DNA from: Collybiopsis luxurians FD-317 M1
Taxonomy: Eukaryota; Basidiomycota; Agaricomycetes; Agaricales; Omphalotaceae
Length of the DNA stretch: 64,000 bases
Assembly (NCBI GenBank): GCA_000827265.1
Contig: KN834749.1
Span: 547,500-611,499 of the forward strand
Direction: 5' to 3'
In this document: piece after piece, positions 32,201 through 43,886 of the stretch
Numbering within the stretch: the first letter of the stretch is position 1
Layout: each line of letters starts with the position of its first letter
The notes under the pieces: generated by a model
What the model saw: only the letters and a program-made list of their open reading frames with translations
The model's database searches: none
What the model was told of the DNA's origin: nothing
Position numbers and translations under genes: made by a program

Positions 32201-35026
32201 CGAGATACAGAACTGATTCGAATGCCTCAGACATTGTTCAACGCGATATCCGCAAGGTGAGTGTCGAGTTCTGCTGTCAAGGCTCTTCATCGAATTTCTT
32301 CCTCACAGGAATCCTCAGACCACTGCTCAACTCCTTCGTATGATTGCGTCTCGCGTGAGGGATGAGGTTGATTCTTCTCCTCTAGCCTCCACCAGAAGCA
32401 AACCTTCCTCGGAACTAGGTTACAATAACAACTTGAAAACTGTTGCAGTTCTCCCTGTATCACGCAATGTTCCGATTGAGGCGTTTTCCAAAAAGCTTCA
32501 ATCGGCTCTGGAGGGAATCGGAGCTACCACTACGCTGTTGAATCAAGCTTCAATGTCGACACAATTGGGTAAATACGCGTTCACGCGGATGGGAAAGCTG
32601 AAAGCCGCTGGCTGGTTAGCTGATCAGGAACAGAAATATCGTACTGTTCTATACGTTGTGGACTCCCCTGTCAGCAGTTCCTGGACACAGACCTGTATTC
32701 GTCAAGTCATTATTTTCTATGATTTTCCCTCGCTCTCTGCTCACCTTTTTCGGTTTGCAGGCAGATTATGTCATGGTGGTTGGAATGGGTGATGACCCAA
32801 GTCTCGGCGAATACGAGCGCATGCTGTTATCAATGAAGACTACTGCAAGAAAAGAACTTGTTTTACTTCACCCAGACCGTTCGGTGATCCCAGGGTCTAC
32901 CCGTGAATGGTTGAAGGTAAAGCCGATTGTCGTGTCTAGTGCTCTTCTTCGGTAATTTCCGCTCTGTAGACTCGCCCTTGGATTCACCAACATCTTCACG
33001 TAGAACTTCAGGTGAGTAAATACTTAGTACACCACATTATCAATGATCCATTTAATAAATTCACTTCAGGGGATCGTCATGGCTATACCAAAATCCGCAG
33101 CACCCAAAGACCCCGATCCTATGGCTGCGGTGAAGAAGCTCAAAGACCGAGTGCAGAACGAGATCCAAAAGTACCGAGGAGGCGCACATGACCCAAGGCC
33201 GCAGCGACTTCCTCACACCAATGACTTCTCCCGTCTCGCTCGCCGCCTATGCGGGAAGTCTATAGGACTTGTGCTGGGAGGCGGAGGAGCTCGAGGTTGG
33301 TGTCCTGGATATCCTATTTGATAGTCGAGTTGCTTGTTGACCACACCCTTCTTTTCTATCCCGTGCTTTTCATTGGTACTCCTACCTCCGGCCTTGCTAC
33401 TGGTTCTGGTTCCCTTCGCATTGCTCTCTACGTCATCCCTGCCTCCCTCTATTCTTCCCTGAACACCTCCCTCCCCCCCTTTCCGTCAATCCCTCCCCAC
33501 CCCCCCACTCTTCCTTCCCCCTTTTGCTCAACGTTGACATCCTTCCTTCCCTTCGACAAACTACCTCCCGATCGGTCTCGCAGGCATAGCACATCTGGTG
33601 AGTTGATCTCAATGACTGCCTTCAAGGGTTTTTATTGATCTCATCCCAGGGCTTCATCCGAGCACTGGAAGAGTTTGGCATCCCAATCGACCATATTGGA
33701 GGTCAGGGCAATTCTTTCTGTTAGCTCAACTCACAAATAGTTTGAATGTAGGAACCAGTATCGGCGCCTTTATTGGTGGACTGTATGCTCGGGAAGCAAA
33801 TGTCCTGGCTAGTTCCGCGCGCGCGAAACACTTTAGCTCCAGAATGGGCAACATCTGGCGCATGCTTTCGGACGTAACATATCCTATTGTTGCTTACACG
33901 ACTGTCAGTTCGGTCTATTGGCGCAGAAAAATTCATTGACTTTTTTTTTCAGGGCCACGAATTTAACCGTGCGCTTTACAAAGTAGGTCTCAAGGATCAT
34001 TGAAATATCTGGCTGACCGACTTGGGGAAGGCTTTTTATGACCTACACATTGAGGACATGTGGCTTCCATTTTTCTGCAACACGACAAACATTCTTCATT
34101 CCAAAATGGAGATCCATGAGACTGGATACGCTTGGAGATTCATTCGTGAGATTGACTGTGTTCATTGGTGTCCCCGATTCTGAGAATTTTGAAAAAGGTG
34201 CCTCCATGACCCTAGTAGGTCTATTACCGCCGCTCTGTGACAATGGTAGTATGCTCGTTGATGGAGGTTATGGTCAGTATTTCATTCTAGTTCCTAGCTC
34301 TGGGTATTCATCATTCGCGCTTTTTCTTCCCCCTAGTTGACAACTTACCTGTGAGCAGCGTCATCTTGTCCCTCGTGAAGGCCCAGACTGATATTCTTGT
34401 CAAGGTGGCCGCGATGTTTTCCAAAGCCGGCGCGAGCGCTGTGTTTGCTTGCGATGTCGGCTCTGTAAGTTCCTCATAGAAAACTGTTCCCGGTAATTCA
34501 GAACTAACAGACCCTGTGTTCCCAGATTGACGACAATTCTCCGAGGGATTTCGGAGACCATGTTTCTGGATGGTGGTTATTGATTAATCGCTGGAATCCG
34601 TTCTCCAATGCGAGACGGGTACCCGCTATCACCGAAATTCAAAGTCGTCTGGCCTAGTGAGTCATGGCCTTTTCTCCTCCGTGGATGTGTGTTTCAACAT
34701 ATTTCTTGCCAGTGTATCGAGTGTAAAGACGCTTGAGGAAGCGAAGATTGCACCCGATTGCTTCTACCTGTCAATGCCTGTTCAAGATGTAAGTGTAGTT
34801 TGCCTTGAAGGAAATCTTCAAGAGTTTGTATGTTGATTTGAGCATTTAGTATGGAACACTTCAGTGGAACAAGTTCGAGGAGATACAAAAGAGAGGCTAT
34901 CGGTCGGCGCTGGACTTTTTAGAGAAGCGTGCTAACGAAGGGAGACTTCCTTCTGCCTTTATTGATGGCAGGGATGGCTCTGAAGGTACGACTAAAGGAC
35001 GCAGTGCTCGTCGAAATTCTATATAG
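29298..35026 (+). CDS. NTE1: Nte1-type lysophospholipase (patatin, cyclic-nucleotide-binding domains)
   Basis: ER-membrane serine esterase that deacylates phosphatidylcholine to glycerophosphocholine. The N-terminus, rebuilt over two introns, has hydrophobic spans ([20 protein letters not shown], then [18 protein letters not shown]). Cyclic-nucleotide-binding-like regions follow at about 29.98-30.7 kb ([11 protein letters not shown]), 31.48-31.9 kb ([20 protein letters not shown]) and 32.0-32.26 kb ([18 protein letters not shown]). The patatin domain has [11 protein letters not shown] (oxyanion loop, 33.27 kb), nucleophile [10 protein letters not shown] (33.75 kb) and LVDGGY (catalytic Asp, 34.26 kb). 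The end is [10 protein letters not shown] 288-nt intron and a 14-nt micro-exon sit just after GGGGARG. An insert of about 25 residues follows DNLPV, where the family usually continues directly. The start at 29298 depends on an inferred GTTTGT donor near 29380. Confidence 0.88.
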
Positions 35027-35173
35027 GACACCCAAGTAGGGTTCATATAAGTAAATTATTTTCAAATGCATATTGTACATACAAAGAAACCATTTACAAT
35101 CTCAGCTATGTACGGTAGTGTACGGTATGTACATTGTACACGCCGAGTCCGTGACGTAATCAACATTGTCGCA

Positions 35174-37846
35174 ATGTCTGCTGAAGACCAGAATCCTCAT
35201 GATACCGAATCCGCGCTGGATACAAATCTTCTTAAAGAAATTAGCAAGAAAGCTCTTGTGGATGCTTTAAATTCCGTGCGGCTCACCTGCTAGCCGTCTC
35301 GGTATCATTTGGTTGAACTACGTCGCACAGGTCAACGGCTCCAAGACCCTCGTTCTGGATCCATCTTTGGCTGGGCCTTTGGGACTTGTCACTGAAGTAT
35401 CGCTACTCAAGGTATAGTGCGGTTTTGTTTATCGATTGTACGCTCATACTCGTGTCAGCACCATGGCGTAGATAAAATGTTCTGGCTGGAAGCGGGGCCG
35501 CTGACGTCCAATACAACTAACATCGTGTACCTATGTAGGCCTGCAGTCAGCTATGTCAAAATCATTGCTGGTACGTATTAAACGTTCGCTTTCCATCTCA
35601 GAATTAACACGTCTCAAGCTCACATCAAGAGGCACGCCAAAGAATCCGCGAAACACAACTATACTTTAATCCTCGTCCCTCGGTTATCTTCATTGGTATC
35701 AAGGTTGTTGGAAGAAGAAGGCGTACTGGGCGATATAACGATATCTGCTTATAACCTCCAATTTTTACCTATCGCAGACGACGTAATCTCCCTCGAATAT
35801 GATTCTGCATTCAAAGATATATGGCTCGTTAGTAGATGGTCTGTTTCGTATCGCGTCTAAACAGCTGATAATCTCATTTTCAGGATGGCGATGAATCCGT
35901 CATTTACGACTCCGCGCAAGGTTTAATAACGCTGCAGAGACTCTTTGGATTAATCCCTCGGCTGCTAGGCAAGGGAGATCATGCTGCAGTACGTCTTAGT
36001 CTGTATGTCAATGTGAATGTGGCCAAGTTCTCACTCGTAACTGCAGCGTCTTATAAATCTCCTGACGACATACCTACCCCAATCTCATAATTCATCTGTC
36101 CCCGATACTCTTTTAGAGCAGTCGAGTGACTTTGACTCCCTCATCGTCATCGACAGACGCGTTGATATGATTACTCCGTTACTTACCCAGCTCACATACG
36201 AAGGCCTTATGGACGAGATTCTCGGTATAAAAAATTGTGAGCGCGGGCCCGCTTCAGCATACAATCTGTCCATTAACGGATCCCAGCGCATGTAGAACTT
36301 CCTGCGTCCCTTGTATCTCCACCTCCCCCGTCTCAAGCTACCTCCTCAACGGCTCCACCGGCTCCTCCACCCACGACGTCCTTGCGAAAAGAGAACAAGA
36401 AGAAATATCACTTGTCGTCTGCCGATTCGCTCTTCAAGGAATTGAGGGATCTGAACTTTTCCAATGTAGGAAAGCGATTGAACGGGGTAGCACGCAGGCT
36501 GGAAGATGACTACAAAGTTTGTCTTTGACCACTTAAACATGCGACCGAACATAGTCATACTCTCTCTTTAGACAAGCTTGCAGTCCAAAACTACTGCCCA
36601 ACTGCGGGAGTTTGTCGGCCGCCTAGGTGGTTTACAATCAGAACATCAGTCTCTTCGGATTCGTATGTCTCGTCCAAGCCCTTAACGATCTCGACTTAAA
36701 CAAACTGCACAGACACTGGAATATCCGAGCTACTGGTCCCTATGACACGCACCGATCAATTTAATAAATCCCTTGAGATTCAACAGAGTCAGTCTTGTTG
36801 AATTTTTTACTATTTGAGAAGCCAGATTTTTTGATGCATTTGATAGATCTTCTCGCTTCCTACAATGTTTCGGAGCAGATTTCCTCCATAGAGGATATGA
36901 TTGCCAAGGGTGCGGATATGGAAACGGTTGTGCGACTCTTGTGCCTTGCAAGCATCACGTCTGGCGGAATTAAGGCCAAAGCGCTGGAAAATATTAAACG
37001 TGAATTCCTCCAAGTTCGTTTGTTTTCGTTCACACTCAGTGGTGTCACTGATCATCCGAAATTTAGGCATACGGTTACCGTTATCTACCTTTACTCTTGT
37101 CGCTTAGTGCTCCTTCTCTTGCTATTCTGCTGCCTACTCCATTACCGCCGTCTACTCCTTTAGTAGTTCAGGCGTTCAAGTACCCTTTTGCACCTCTCCG
37201 GAAATCGTTGCGTCTTCTCATAGACGACAACCCCGAGGCTCTCGGTGAAGTCGAGAACGACATCAGCTTCGTATACTCGGGTTACGCCCCTATCAGCGTT
37301 CGTCTCGTTCAATGCGTTGCTCAAAAAGGAGGTGTATTAAGCAATCCTGCTGAGAAGGAGAAAACATCCGAAATCAATGGCTCAAGCAGAATTAGTGCCG
37401 GCGGCAAAGTACAGGCTCATCCAATTGTTGGCTGGAAAGGCTTCGAAGACGTATTGTCAACAATTCCTGGAAAAACTGTAGATGTGGTTCAAAACAGCGC
37501 GGGTGCTCCTGCACTCCTAGCAGCTACGTGTAAGTGTGCGACCGGCGTTTTCATTGATCCTCTATTAATCCTTGTACAAAGCGGGGTCTACAGATAGGAC
37601 TACGACGACCGTGGTATTTTTTTTGGGAGGATGCACATACACTGAAATTTCAGCTTTACGATGGGTAGCGCGACAAAATCGAGGTCAGTGTCTGTACCTA
37701 ATGAAGTCATCAACCATTTTCAATCTGTTCCTATAGGTCGGAATTTCCTCATAGCAACAACAGGAATTATCAATGGATCGACAATTGTTGATGGGATTGC
37801 AGGAATTCAAAAATCGGCAGTTGGATCCAAGGACGTTGGAATCTGA
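35174..37846 (+). CDS. VPS33: Vps33, Sec1/Munc18 protein of HOPS/CORVET
   Basis: SM-family subunit of the class C Vps core. It binds SNAREs and drives fusion at endosomes and the vacuole. Motifs in order: [87 protein letters not shown] (SM family core), [44 protein letters not shown] and, at the end, [21 protein letters not shown] and [15 protein letters not shown]. About ten short introns. The first follows NS in a GTGCGG donor, joining NS to VNGSKT. A Pro/Ser insert ([20 protein letters not shown]) interrupts the chain after IKN, where the family is variable. The ATG is 148 bp after the NTE1 stop. Confidence 0.9.
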
Positions 37847-38731
37847 GTAAGTACATGTGTTAAACTTGTAAATAAGGTTAGGGAGAATTCCGGCAAAGGA
37901 ATTTATATGGACTTTGACGGGGACCTTACTTCCTCATCCATCACGTTTGCACATGATCTGTATTTAGGCCTGCAGCGTGAGCTGAAAGATGGCAGTTATC
38001 TAGAAGAAAGATGGCGAGCGCGAGATTCTTGTTTGTGTACGTGGTACGCGACGCGTTTGTTTGGCAAAGGGACGAAATTGATGGCCCAGCAAACCCCGGA
38101 CACCCCCGGACGAGAGACACATGGCAAAATTGATCATCTGTGGGTCTACATTCATACAAACGCTCACTCAACATTGACGTTTATAGTTCGGATATTGCCC
38201 TTCATCAATGCGAATCAGCCCTCTGAAGACTACGTAAACTTGTGTACCGAGACCAAACTCAGAAACTCAGGGAGGCAGAATCACTTCAGCATGCGCTCTC
38301 TTGTATGATCCAGCATTTTTCAGATTTATACGAATGATACCACGAGTTTAACTCTGATAACAAACACGAAGCGATTTAGGGCGAGTCAAAGTAAATTCCT
38401 TTCCTGCTTCAATTTCCTTTCGATCGGCTCTGTTTAGTGTGGGAAGAGTCAGTTCACTGACAGTGCGTGAGTGTCAGGGGGCTTCCCAGCCAAATTTCAC
38501 GATTGAACCTGTCAGGGTGCGAGCTCGTGTTCGTATAAGTTCCGCTGCTCCTTGCTATTATGTCTTCTCCGTACTCCATCAATTTCCACCGCTTATTGTG
38601 TCTGACTCGCTGTAGTTGCTCTTCCAAGGTTCGTCTTTGGCTTATTTTTCTTTTTCATGATTTCTCAACGCGTTGCTTATCTGCAGACGTTTTTTCATCA
38701 GTCATTCATCATCTCAAGTTGTACCAGCTGA
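37847..38731. other. Intergenic, VPS33 to YABBY/HMG-like gene
   Basis: The 885 bp contain a 133-codon frame at 37907-38308 that starts with ATG but shows no motif, has an odd mix of residues and no splice or family support, so I leave it uncalled. T/C-rich sequence near 38400-38700 probably includes the promoter and 5' UTR, with a possible leader intron, of the next gene. Confidence 0.35.
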
Positions 38732-39130
38732 ATGGCTCCGCGCTCCTCGACCTCTGAATCGTCTGCTAAGTCCAAGAAAGGTGGCCAACCTTTTACATTT
38801 CTGTCTACGGGTTCTTCTCATCGTTTTTTTTTTTAATCCAGCCAAGTCCCGTGGGGGCGGAGGAAAAAAGAAACTGACCCCGTTCAACAAGTTTATGGTA
38901 AATGCTCTGTCCGCCTTCAAACATCCCCGTCCGCATTGCTGACCTCGCGACCAACGAGTAGCAGACTGAGATGGCCCGACTTAAAGAAGAAGAACCGGAC
39001 ATATCGCACCAGGACAGGTGAGTAATCGTGTCTTTATCTGACCAAATATGTTTCTAATGCGAAGCCCAGGTTCAAAATGGCGACCAGTAATTGGAAAGAC
39101 TCTCCGTTGAATCCAAATAAAGCTTCCTGA
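38732..39130 (+). CDS. Small YABBY/HMG-box-like DNA-binding protein
   Basis: A 73-aa protein in four short exons (38732 to about 38784, then one ending KFM near 38896, one ending HQDR near 39020, and the last ending at 39130). The chain begins MAPRSSTSES, has a basic linker KSKKAKSRGGGGKKK, and then LTPFNKFMQTEMARLKEE, followed by ISHQDRFKMATSNWKDSPLNP. The TPFNKFM / RFKMATSNWKDSP pattern is that of a minimal HMG-box/YABBY C-terminal domain. It is likely nuclear and non-specific or architectural, a role inferred from the basic N-terminus and the fold. The chain was reassembled by keeping frame over introns with GTGGCC, GTAAAT and GTGAGT donors. The GTGGCC donor is weak, but the acceptor and reading frame agree. 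Confidence 0.75.
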
Positions 39131-39946
39131 ATGCTGTTGAAATTTTACGCTGTCCCGTCCTATTGCTTTATTTTTGATACCAGCTTACGCTTCATATCCT
39201 TATTGCTTCACTATCCCCTGCGATTGTTACTCGGTATTTGTGCTGTATCATTCATGTCAATTCTATTTTAGGTCCCGTATCCTTGTTCTTACGAATTAAT
39301 GCATTGGTTCAAGTTTCCTTGTGCGCTTCCATCAAGCTCCGCCGGGAGGTTTCCGAGGATATTCTCTGCTTCGTCTTTGAGCTACATACGTACTTACAAC
39401 ATATCGTTTTCTCCCGCCAATATGGCCATATGACAATTGTTTTTGCCTCCTTCGCCGTTTACGCAGACTGGATGGAGAGTCGCTCGAGTATGTTACCCAA
39501 AAGTTTTCAGCGTACTCGATGATCGGTGTTATTTCTGTCCTGCCGCTCCATGGGCAAAAAATACCTTTTCTTTCTTCGGAACCGTCGCAGATCTGTCCCA
39601 CGTAGCCTTACTGAGCACGGTACTCTTATTGCAAGGGAAATCTCGGAGAGTGGATTTTTATCGTTCCTGACCTTCAACTTACCGTGTGTAGAAATCAGTT
39701 CAATGGCGCAACAGGATGGCACAATTCATCATTTGAATCTGCCCTAGTCGGCGGGGTTCACGTGGTATGACCATTCATTAGCGCGGAACGGCTCAGCACC
39801 GCGATGGAGGGAGCCTAATCAGCTTATCTTCTTTGTCTCTCTCGTTCACTGCTGCCATATAACCACACAACTTGTATCAATTTGAATCGATTTCACCGCG
39901 TGCATCAGAGACTTCTTGTCTTTCATGAAAGATAATCGTACTGACC
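39131..39946. other. Intergenic, upstream of F-box/LRR gene
   Basis: The 816-bp spacer has several short frames on both strands (for example 39238-39522 and 39526-39747), none with a family motif. T-rich and CT-rich stretches near 39830-39860 precede the F-box gene start and may be its promoter. No repeat or RNA gene was recognised. Confidence 0.35.
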
Positions 39947-42872
39947 ATGAGTACTACACATGTCTCTGACGAGCCTTTCTTCCAGTTCGATCCGTACGAA
40001 GCCCTTGATTCTCCACCCATGAACTCTCCTTCAGATAACCTGGATGCAGCCGGTGTTGTTATAGATCCATCTGCAGAAATCGAGACACCACTTACTCTAG
40101 ACAAGGGCAAGCAGGTTTCTAGACCTCTACCTATCATGATATCTGCTCCACAATCTTCTGAATTTGACGGCTTTGGCGTGTCCCCTGCATGGTCTGCCTC
40201 TTCCAGCTACCCAGACACCCCCGATACGACTGCCGCTTTATCCTCGGCCGCTGGCTCCTCCTCTTTTCCCAGCTTCACGCTAGGATCGTTTAGCTCCGTC
40301 TGGCAGTCTTCCAGCTCCGGATTTGATCCTGATACGTTCGTGGTCGAAGGACTCTCTTCGTCTTCGAGACAGAACCAATCCGCTAGTCCGGCTCTAGACG
40401 GGAAGGGAAAAGGAAAGGAAAGAGATATTGGACCACCGGCCGAACCTACCCCGCTCACCGTTGGAATACAGGGATTCTCCAGCCAAGATATCTCAGTTAT
40501 GTCGGCGACGGAACCTACCCCCGATGTTAGTCAACCAACTCCTTCGTTTCATGTTGCCTCTAGACTATCACCTTCTCGGAGACACTCCATCTGTCATTCC
40601 ATTCCCCGCTCTAGACGTCCCTCGTCCTTAACGAGACTCAAGGCTAGATTCAACCCCCCTGGTCGGTCCCATACACGCAAAGTTTTATCCAAGAAGCTTC
40701 CTACTTCGCCCGTGCAGCTTGCAATTCCTCAACTCACTCAAACTACTAACATCCATCTCCCTTCTCATGCTCAACTGCCAACGGAGGTCAAACTCCCTTT
40801 CGATGACGGAGTTCTAGAAACGACGGAACTATGCATGTCGATGCACTCCTTGTTCAAGACAAAGGGACGGTCCAATTCATCTCCACTGCCAATGTCAGCC
40901 CTAGATTATGTACCCAGAGTTGCGGAGGATGTTTTTGTCCCGATTACATTTTCTCAAAACTTTTTCGATGAATTGTTGCCCAAGGAGTTGAAGTTGCAGA
41001 TCATAGCGTCCTTGGTTGCGTTACACGAGGACGATCATGTGAAGCTCATTGCACAGACAGAGTGGAGTGTGACTAGAGCCATTTCTTCCAAGAATCGTTG
41101 GCTAGGTAAAGATAAGGCCATCCGAGAGTTAGTAAAGCTCAGTCGCGTGAGTAACTCATCCTCTTCGTCGATCACTAGCCAATTGACAAACGACGTAGGT
41201 TTCCAGGAGCTGGCATGAGTTGGTATTTGATGGTCAGCTGTGGTCTACCCTAGACTTGCGCTCGTTTCCAGCGATATCGAAGACTATCCTTGCCAAAGTC
41301 GCCAAAAGTGGTGGGCGCTTCATCGGCTCGATAGATCTCTCGGGCCATGTCCACATCAACCCCGCTACCCTTATGGCCATGTCCGATAATATGTGCCTCC
41401 CATCTCTTGGGTCTGTGATTCCATCGCCCCCTTGCACTCAGTTGACTTCCCTCAATTTTCGTGGGTGTACCGCACTGTCTACACGTTCCCTTCACTACCT
41501 GCTCGTTCGGTCTCCGAGCCTGCAACAGGTCTGTTTCAGAGGCTTACAAAGTGTGACGAACACTACTTGCGATATTATCGCGATGTATTGCTCTCGAATA
41601 ACGAAACTCGACCTTAATAGATGCCACAGCATGGACGCGGAAGGTTTGAAGCGCATGATGGCGGCCTTGAAAGCGCGTGGTCAGTTGCTACAGTTGACCG
41701 AACTGAGGATCTCTGGCCTTAGGAACATCGACGATGAGATGATGGCGCTGTTAGGTCAAGTAGCCCCGTTTTTGGAAGTCCTGGATCTAAGCTACGCTCG
41801 CCAGCTACACAATTCTGCTTTAGATGCCTTTGTTTCCGTCTGCGACAGCAATCTCGCTTACGAATCAGTTCTTTTGACCGCCCGTGAAATAGGGCGAGGC
41901 CAAGCTAGCGATTGCAACAGATACAGAAGACGCGTTACTCGCCTTCGACATGTCTCTTTATCGTCTTGTATTCTGCTCACGGATATTGCTTGCTCCCATT
42001 TGGCGCATGCTGTTCCGCGCCTCGAACTTCTAGAGTTGGGTGGCATAGGCGAAGAGCTAGGTGATGACGGGCTAATCAGGCTTCTGAAAACCACACCTAT
42101 GATTCGACGGCTAGACCTCGAGGATGCTACTGAGATCACAGATGCTGTGTTGAATGCAGTTACACCTGGACAAGGTGATCAGACCATAGAACTTGAACCA
42201 GGGCACGCTTTAGAGCATCTTATCATCTCTTATGCCACTGATATCACTGACAATGGTCTCCTCACATTGATCCGAAACTGCCCACGCTTACAAGTTCTCG
42301 AGGCAGATAACACGCGAATGGGACCGAGTGTGTTGCAGCAATTTTGCGAACTTCAAAGGCCTCATTCCAAGATTGTCGCGGTGGACTGCCGGTCCATTAC
42401 CGAAAGCCTAGTAAAGGACCTTGCGCCATTGGTGCGCCCGAGAAGAGGATGGCGAGGATGGGATGCACGGAAGCTGCGGTTCCTTGACGGACGTGATTTT
42501 GGTGCAGGGCAGAACAACAACGGGGAGAGAGACAAGGAGAAGGAAACGGTCATGAAAGCTGCTCAAGAGCAAGATGAACTGGATGAGAAGAGAGTTGTTT
42601 TAAAGGCATTCTATTCGTGGCAAATTGTGGATGCTGTCTGGGCTGCCCGGGATAAACGGCGTAAGGCCATTGCGCGAAGGAAAGCGAATGAATCTTCGGG
42701 AAGTACGGAGACTGATTCTGAAGACGTCAACGTTGCCGGCGGTGGGAGTGGGCGCACGGGAGGGACCCGTTGGTGGTCGCCTGGCGGTAGAAGATCTCGG
42801 TCTGCAAGCGGAAGCAACTCACCGCTACTCATGCAGGATCCCAGTGGCGGCGATATGTGCATAGTGATGTGA
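39947..42872 (+). CDS. F-box and leucine-rich-repeat protein
   Basis: Probable substrate receptor of an SCF ubiquitin ligase. Two exons: 39947-41146 and 41199-42872, giving 957 aa. The first 300 residues are Ser/Pro-rich and disordered. An F-box-like segment spans the intron, beginning LLPKELKLQIIASLVAL and ending, after splicing, LSRVSRSWHELVFDGQLW. Amino-acid LRRs of the cysteine-containing/AMN1 kind follow, for example LTSLNFRGCTALS, ITKLDLNRCHSMD, LEVLDLSYARQL, LELLELGG and IRRLDLEDATEITD. The tail is basic and Gly/Ser-rich (SGRTGGTRWWSPGGRRSRS) and could be disordered or regulatory. The intron is 52 nt with GTGAGT/GTAG, and without it the frame stops at 41218. The substrate is unknown. 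Confidence 0.85.
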
Positions 42873-43222
42873 GATGAATATTTCGGATTTATTTTGCTGT
42901 AACGATTTTTTCTGCCTTGCCACCCCCGAACTGTACATTCTAGCCAGCTACGACCAGCTACGACATTACCCAACTTCAGCGTCTAACTTTTATATTGATC
43001 TATTGTTGTACATATGTATCTGTAACAGTACTTGTAAATGTATGTAACCAGGAAAGGAAATAATTGTCGGTTTACTGGACAGAGTGGCGCACACTTTGGA
43101 GACTCGGAGTTGGAGAGAGTTGGAGCCGTTGAGGCAAGCAATGAGCTCACCAGCGTCATCTCGGACCTGGGTACATTTATAAAGAGGAGTTTTTCGATAC
43201 AACAAACTGTAATTTCTACACT
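42873..43222. other. Intergenic, upstream of small stress-type gene
   Basis: The 350-bp gap carries the F-box gene 3' end and the promoter of the next gene. A TATA box at 43176-43184 is listed separately. An ATGTATG/GTAATG-rich region near 43005-43060 has no coding support. Confidence 0.4.
43176..43184 (+). promoter_or_regulatory. TATA box (TTTATAAAG) of the small stress-type gene
   Basis: TTTATAAAG lies 39-47 bp upstream of ATG 43223, implying a very short 5' UTR. A strong TATA close to the start suits a highly or inducibly expressed small protein. Confidence 0.45.
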
Positions 43223-43770
43223 ATGTCGAATATTGGAAACAAAATCAAGTACGTATTATAGGCTTTCGCTTGGCCTCCTAGAGCTTAATCAAATGATTTT
43301 AGAGGCGCGGCTGATACTGTTCACGGTACAGTGCCATAGACACTTGAGAAGTCAGATTTCTAACTTTCTGTTTCACACACATCGCAGGTATTGGAGAGAA
43401 CATTCGTGGCACAGCGCTCGGAGCGGTTGATACGATTGCCCATGACAGAGAGGGTGAAACAAGGAATGATGCGATAGGGCAGAAAGGAAGATTGGAAACG
43501 CAGCAAGGGTTAGAGCGAATGTCAGGGTATCCTGCTAACACTACTGGCGCTCCCACTTCCACTGCATCCGATTATCCCAAGCATCATCGCGACGATGAAA
43601 TCTACAACGGTTCGCAAGCCCAAGCGGTTTACCAAGGAACAGATGATACACTGCAGATGGCCGGCGCGCCGGGCAACGTCCCCACATCAATGCACTCTGG
43701 CCCAGCTGGCTCCTATGGGGCTAATGACGCTGTGAATTCACAGCAATATGGTCGTGGTATTAACGAATGA
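43223..43770 (+). CDS. Small hydrophilic stress-type protein
   Basis: A three-exon gene. The first exon gives MSNIGNKIK, the second GAADTVHG (about 25 nt, near 43300-43326) and the third GENIRGTALGAVDTIAHDREGE and onward. The chain is Gly/Asn/Gln/Asp-rich with no Cys, and the repeats GAADTVHGIGENIRGTALGAVD resemble the amphipathic 11-mer segments of LEA- or CsbD-like stress proteins. The last half (SGYPANTTGAPTS, GNVPTSMHSGPAGSYG) is disordered. The ending is YGRGINE. I assign it to a stress-associated group of small fungal proteins with moderate confidence and no experimental basis here. The second exon is very short and its boundaries rest on frame. Confidence 0.7.
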
Positions 43771-43791
43771 AGCGGAATTGTATGCAAATAG

Positions 43792-43815
43792 TAACTAAAC
43801 TAACTAAACTAACTA
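43792..43815 (+). repeat. 9-bp tandem repeat TAACTAAAC x 2.7
   Basis: Two perfect and one partial copy of TAACTAAAC lie 21 bp after the stop of the stress-type gene, in its presumed 3' UTR. The unit contains CTAAC, the fungal branch-point consensus, but no acceptor follows close by. Confidence 0.8.
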
Positions 43816-43886
43816 GTCTTTGTAATAATCGTGAGAATAGATTGTAAACGCAGCTTTGACCCTCGCGTTCACAACGTTCACAGCCA

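Noticed and set aside
33296..33583. Mobile element inside NTE1
   Set aside because: The 288-nt segment is only a long pyrimidine-rich intron; no terminal repeats or target duplications were seen.
37907..38308. 133-codon plus-strand frame after VPS33
   Set aside because: It has an ATG but no family motif, splice signals or promoter of its own, and reads as intergenic noise.
39238..39747. Frames between the YABBY-like and F-box genes
   Set aside because: No motif, no consistent splice pattern, and the composition matches surrounding non-coding DNA.
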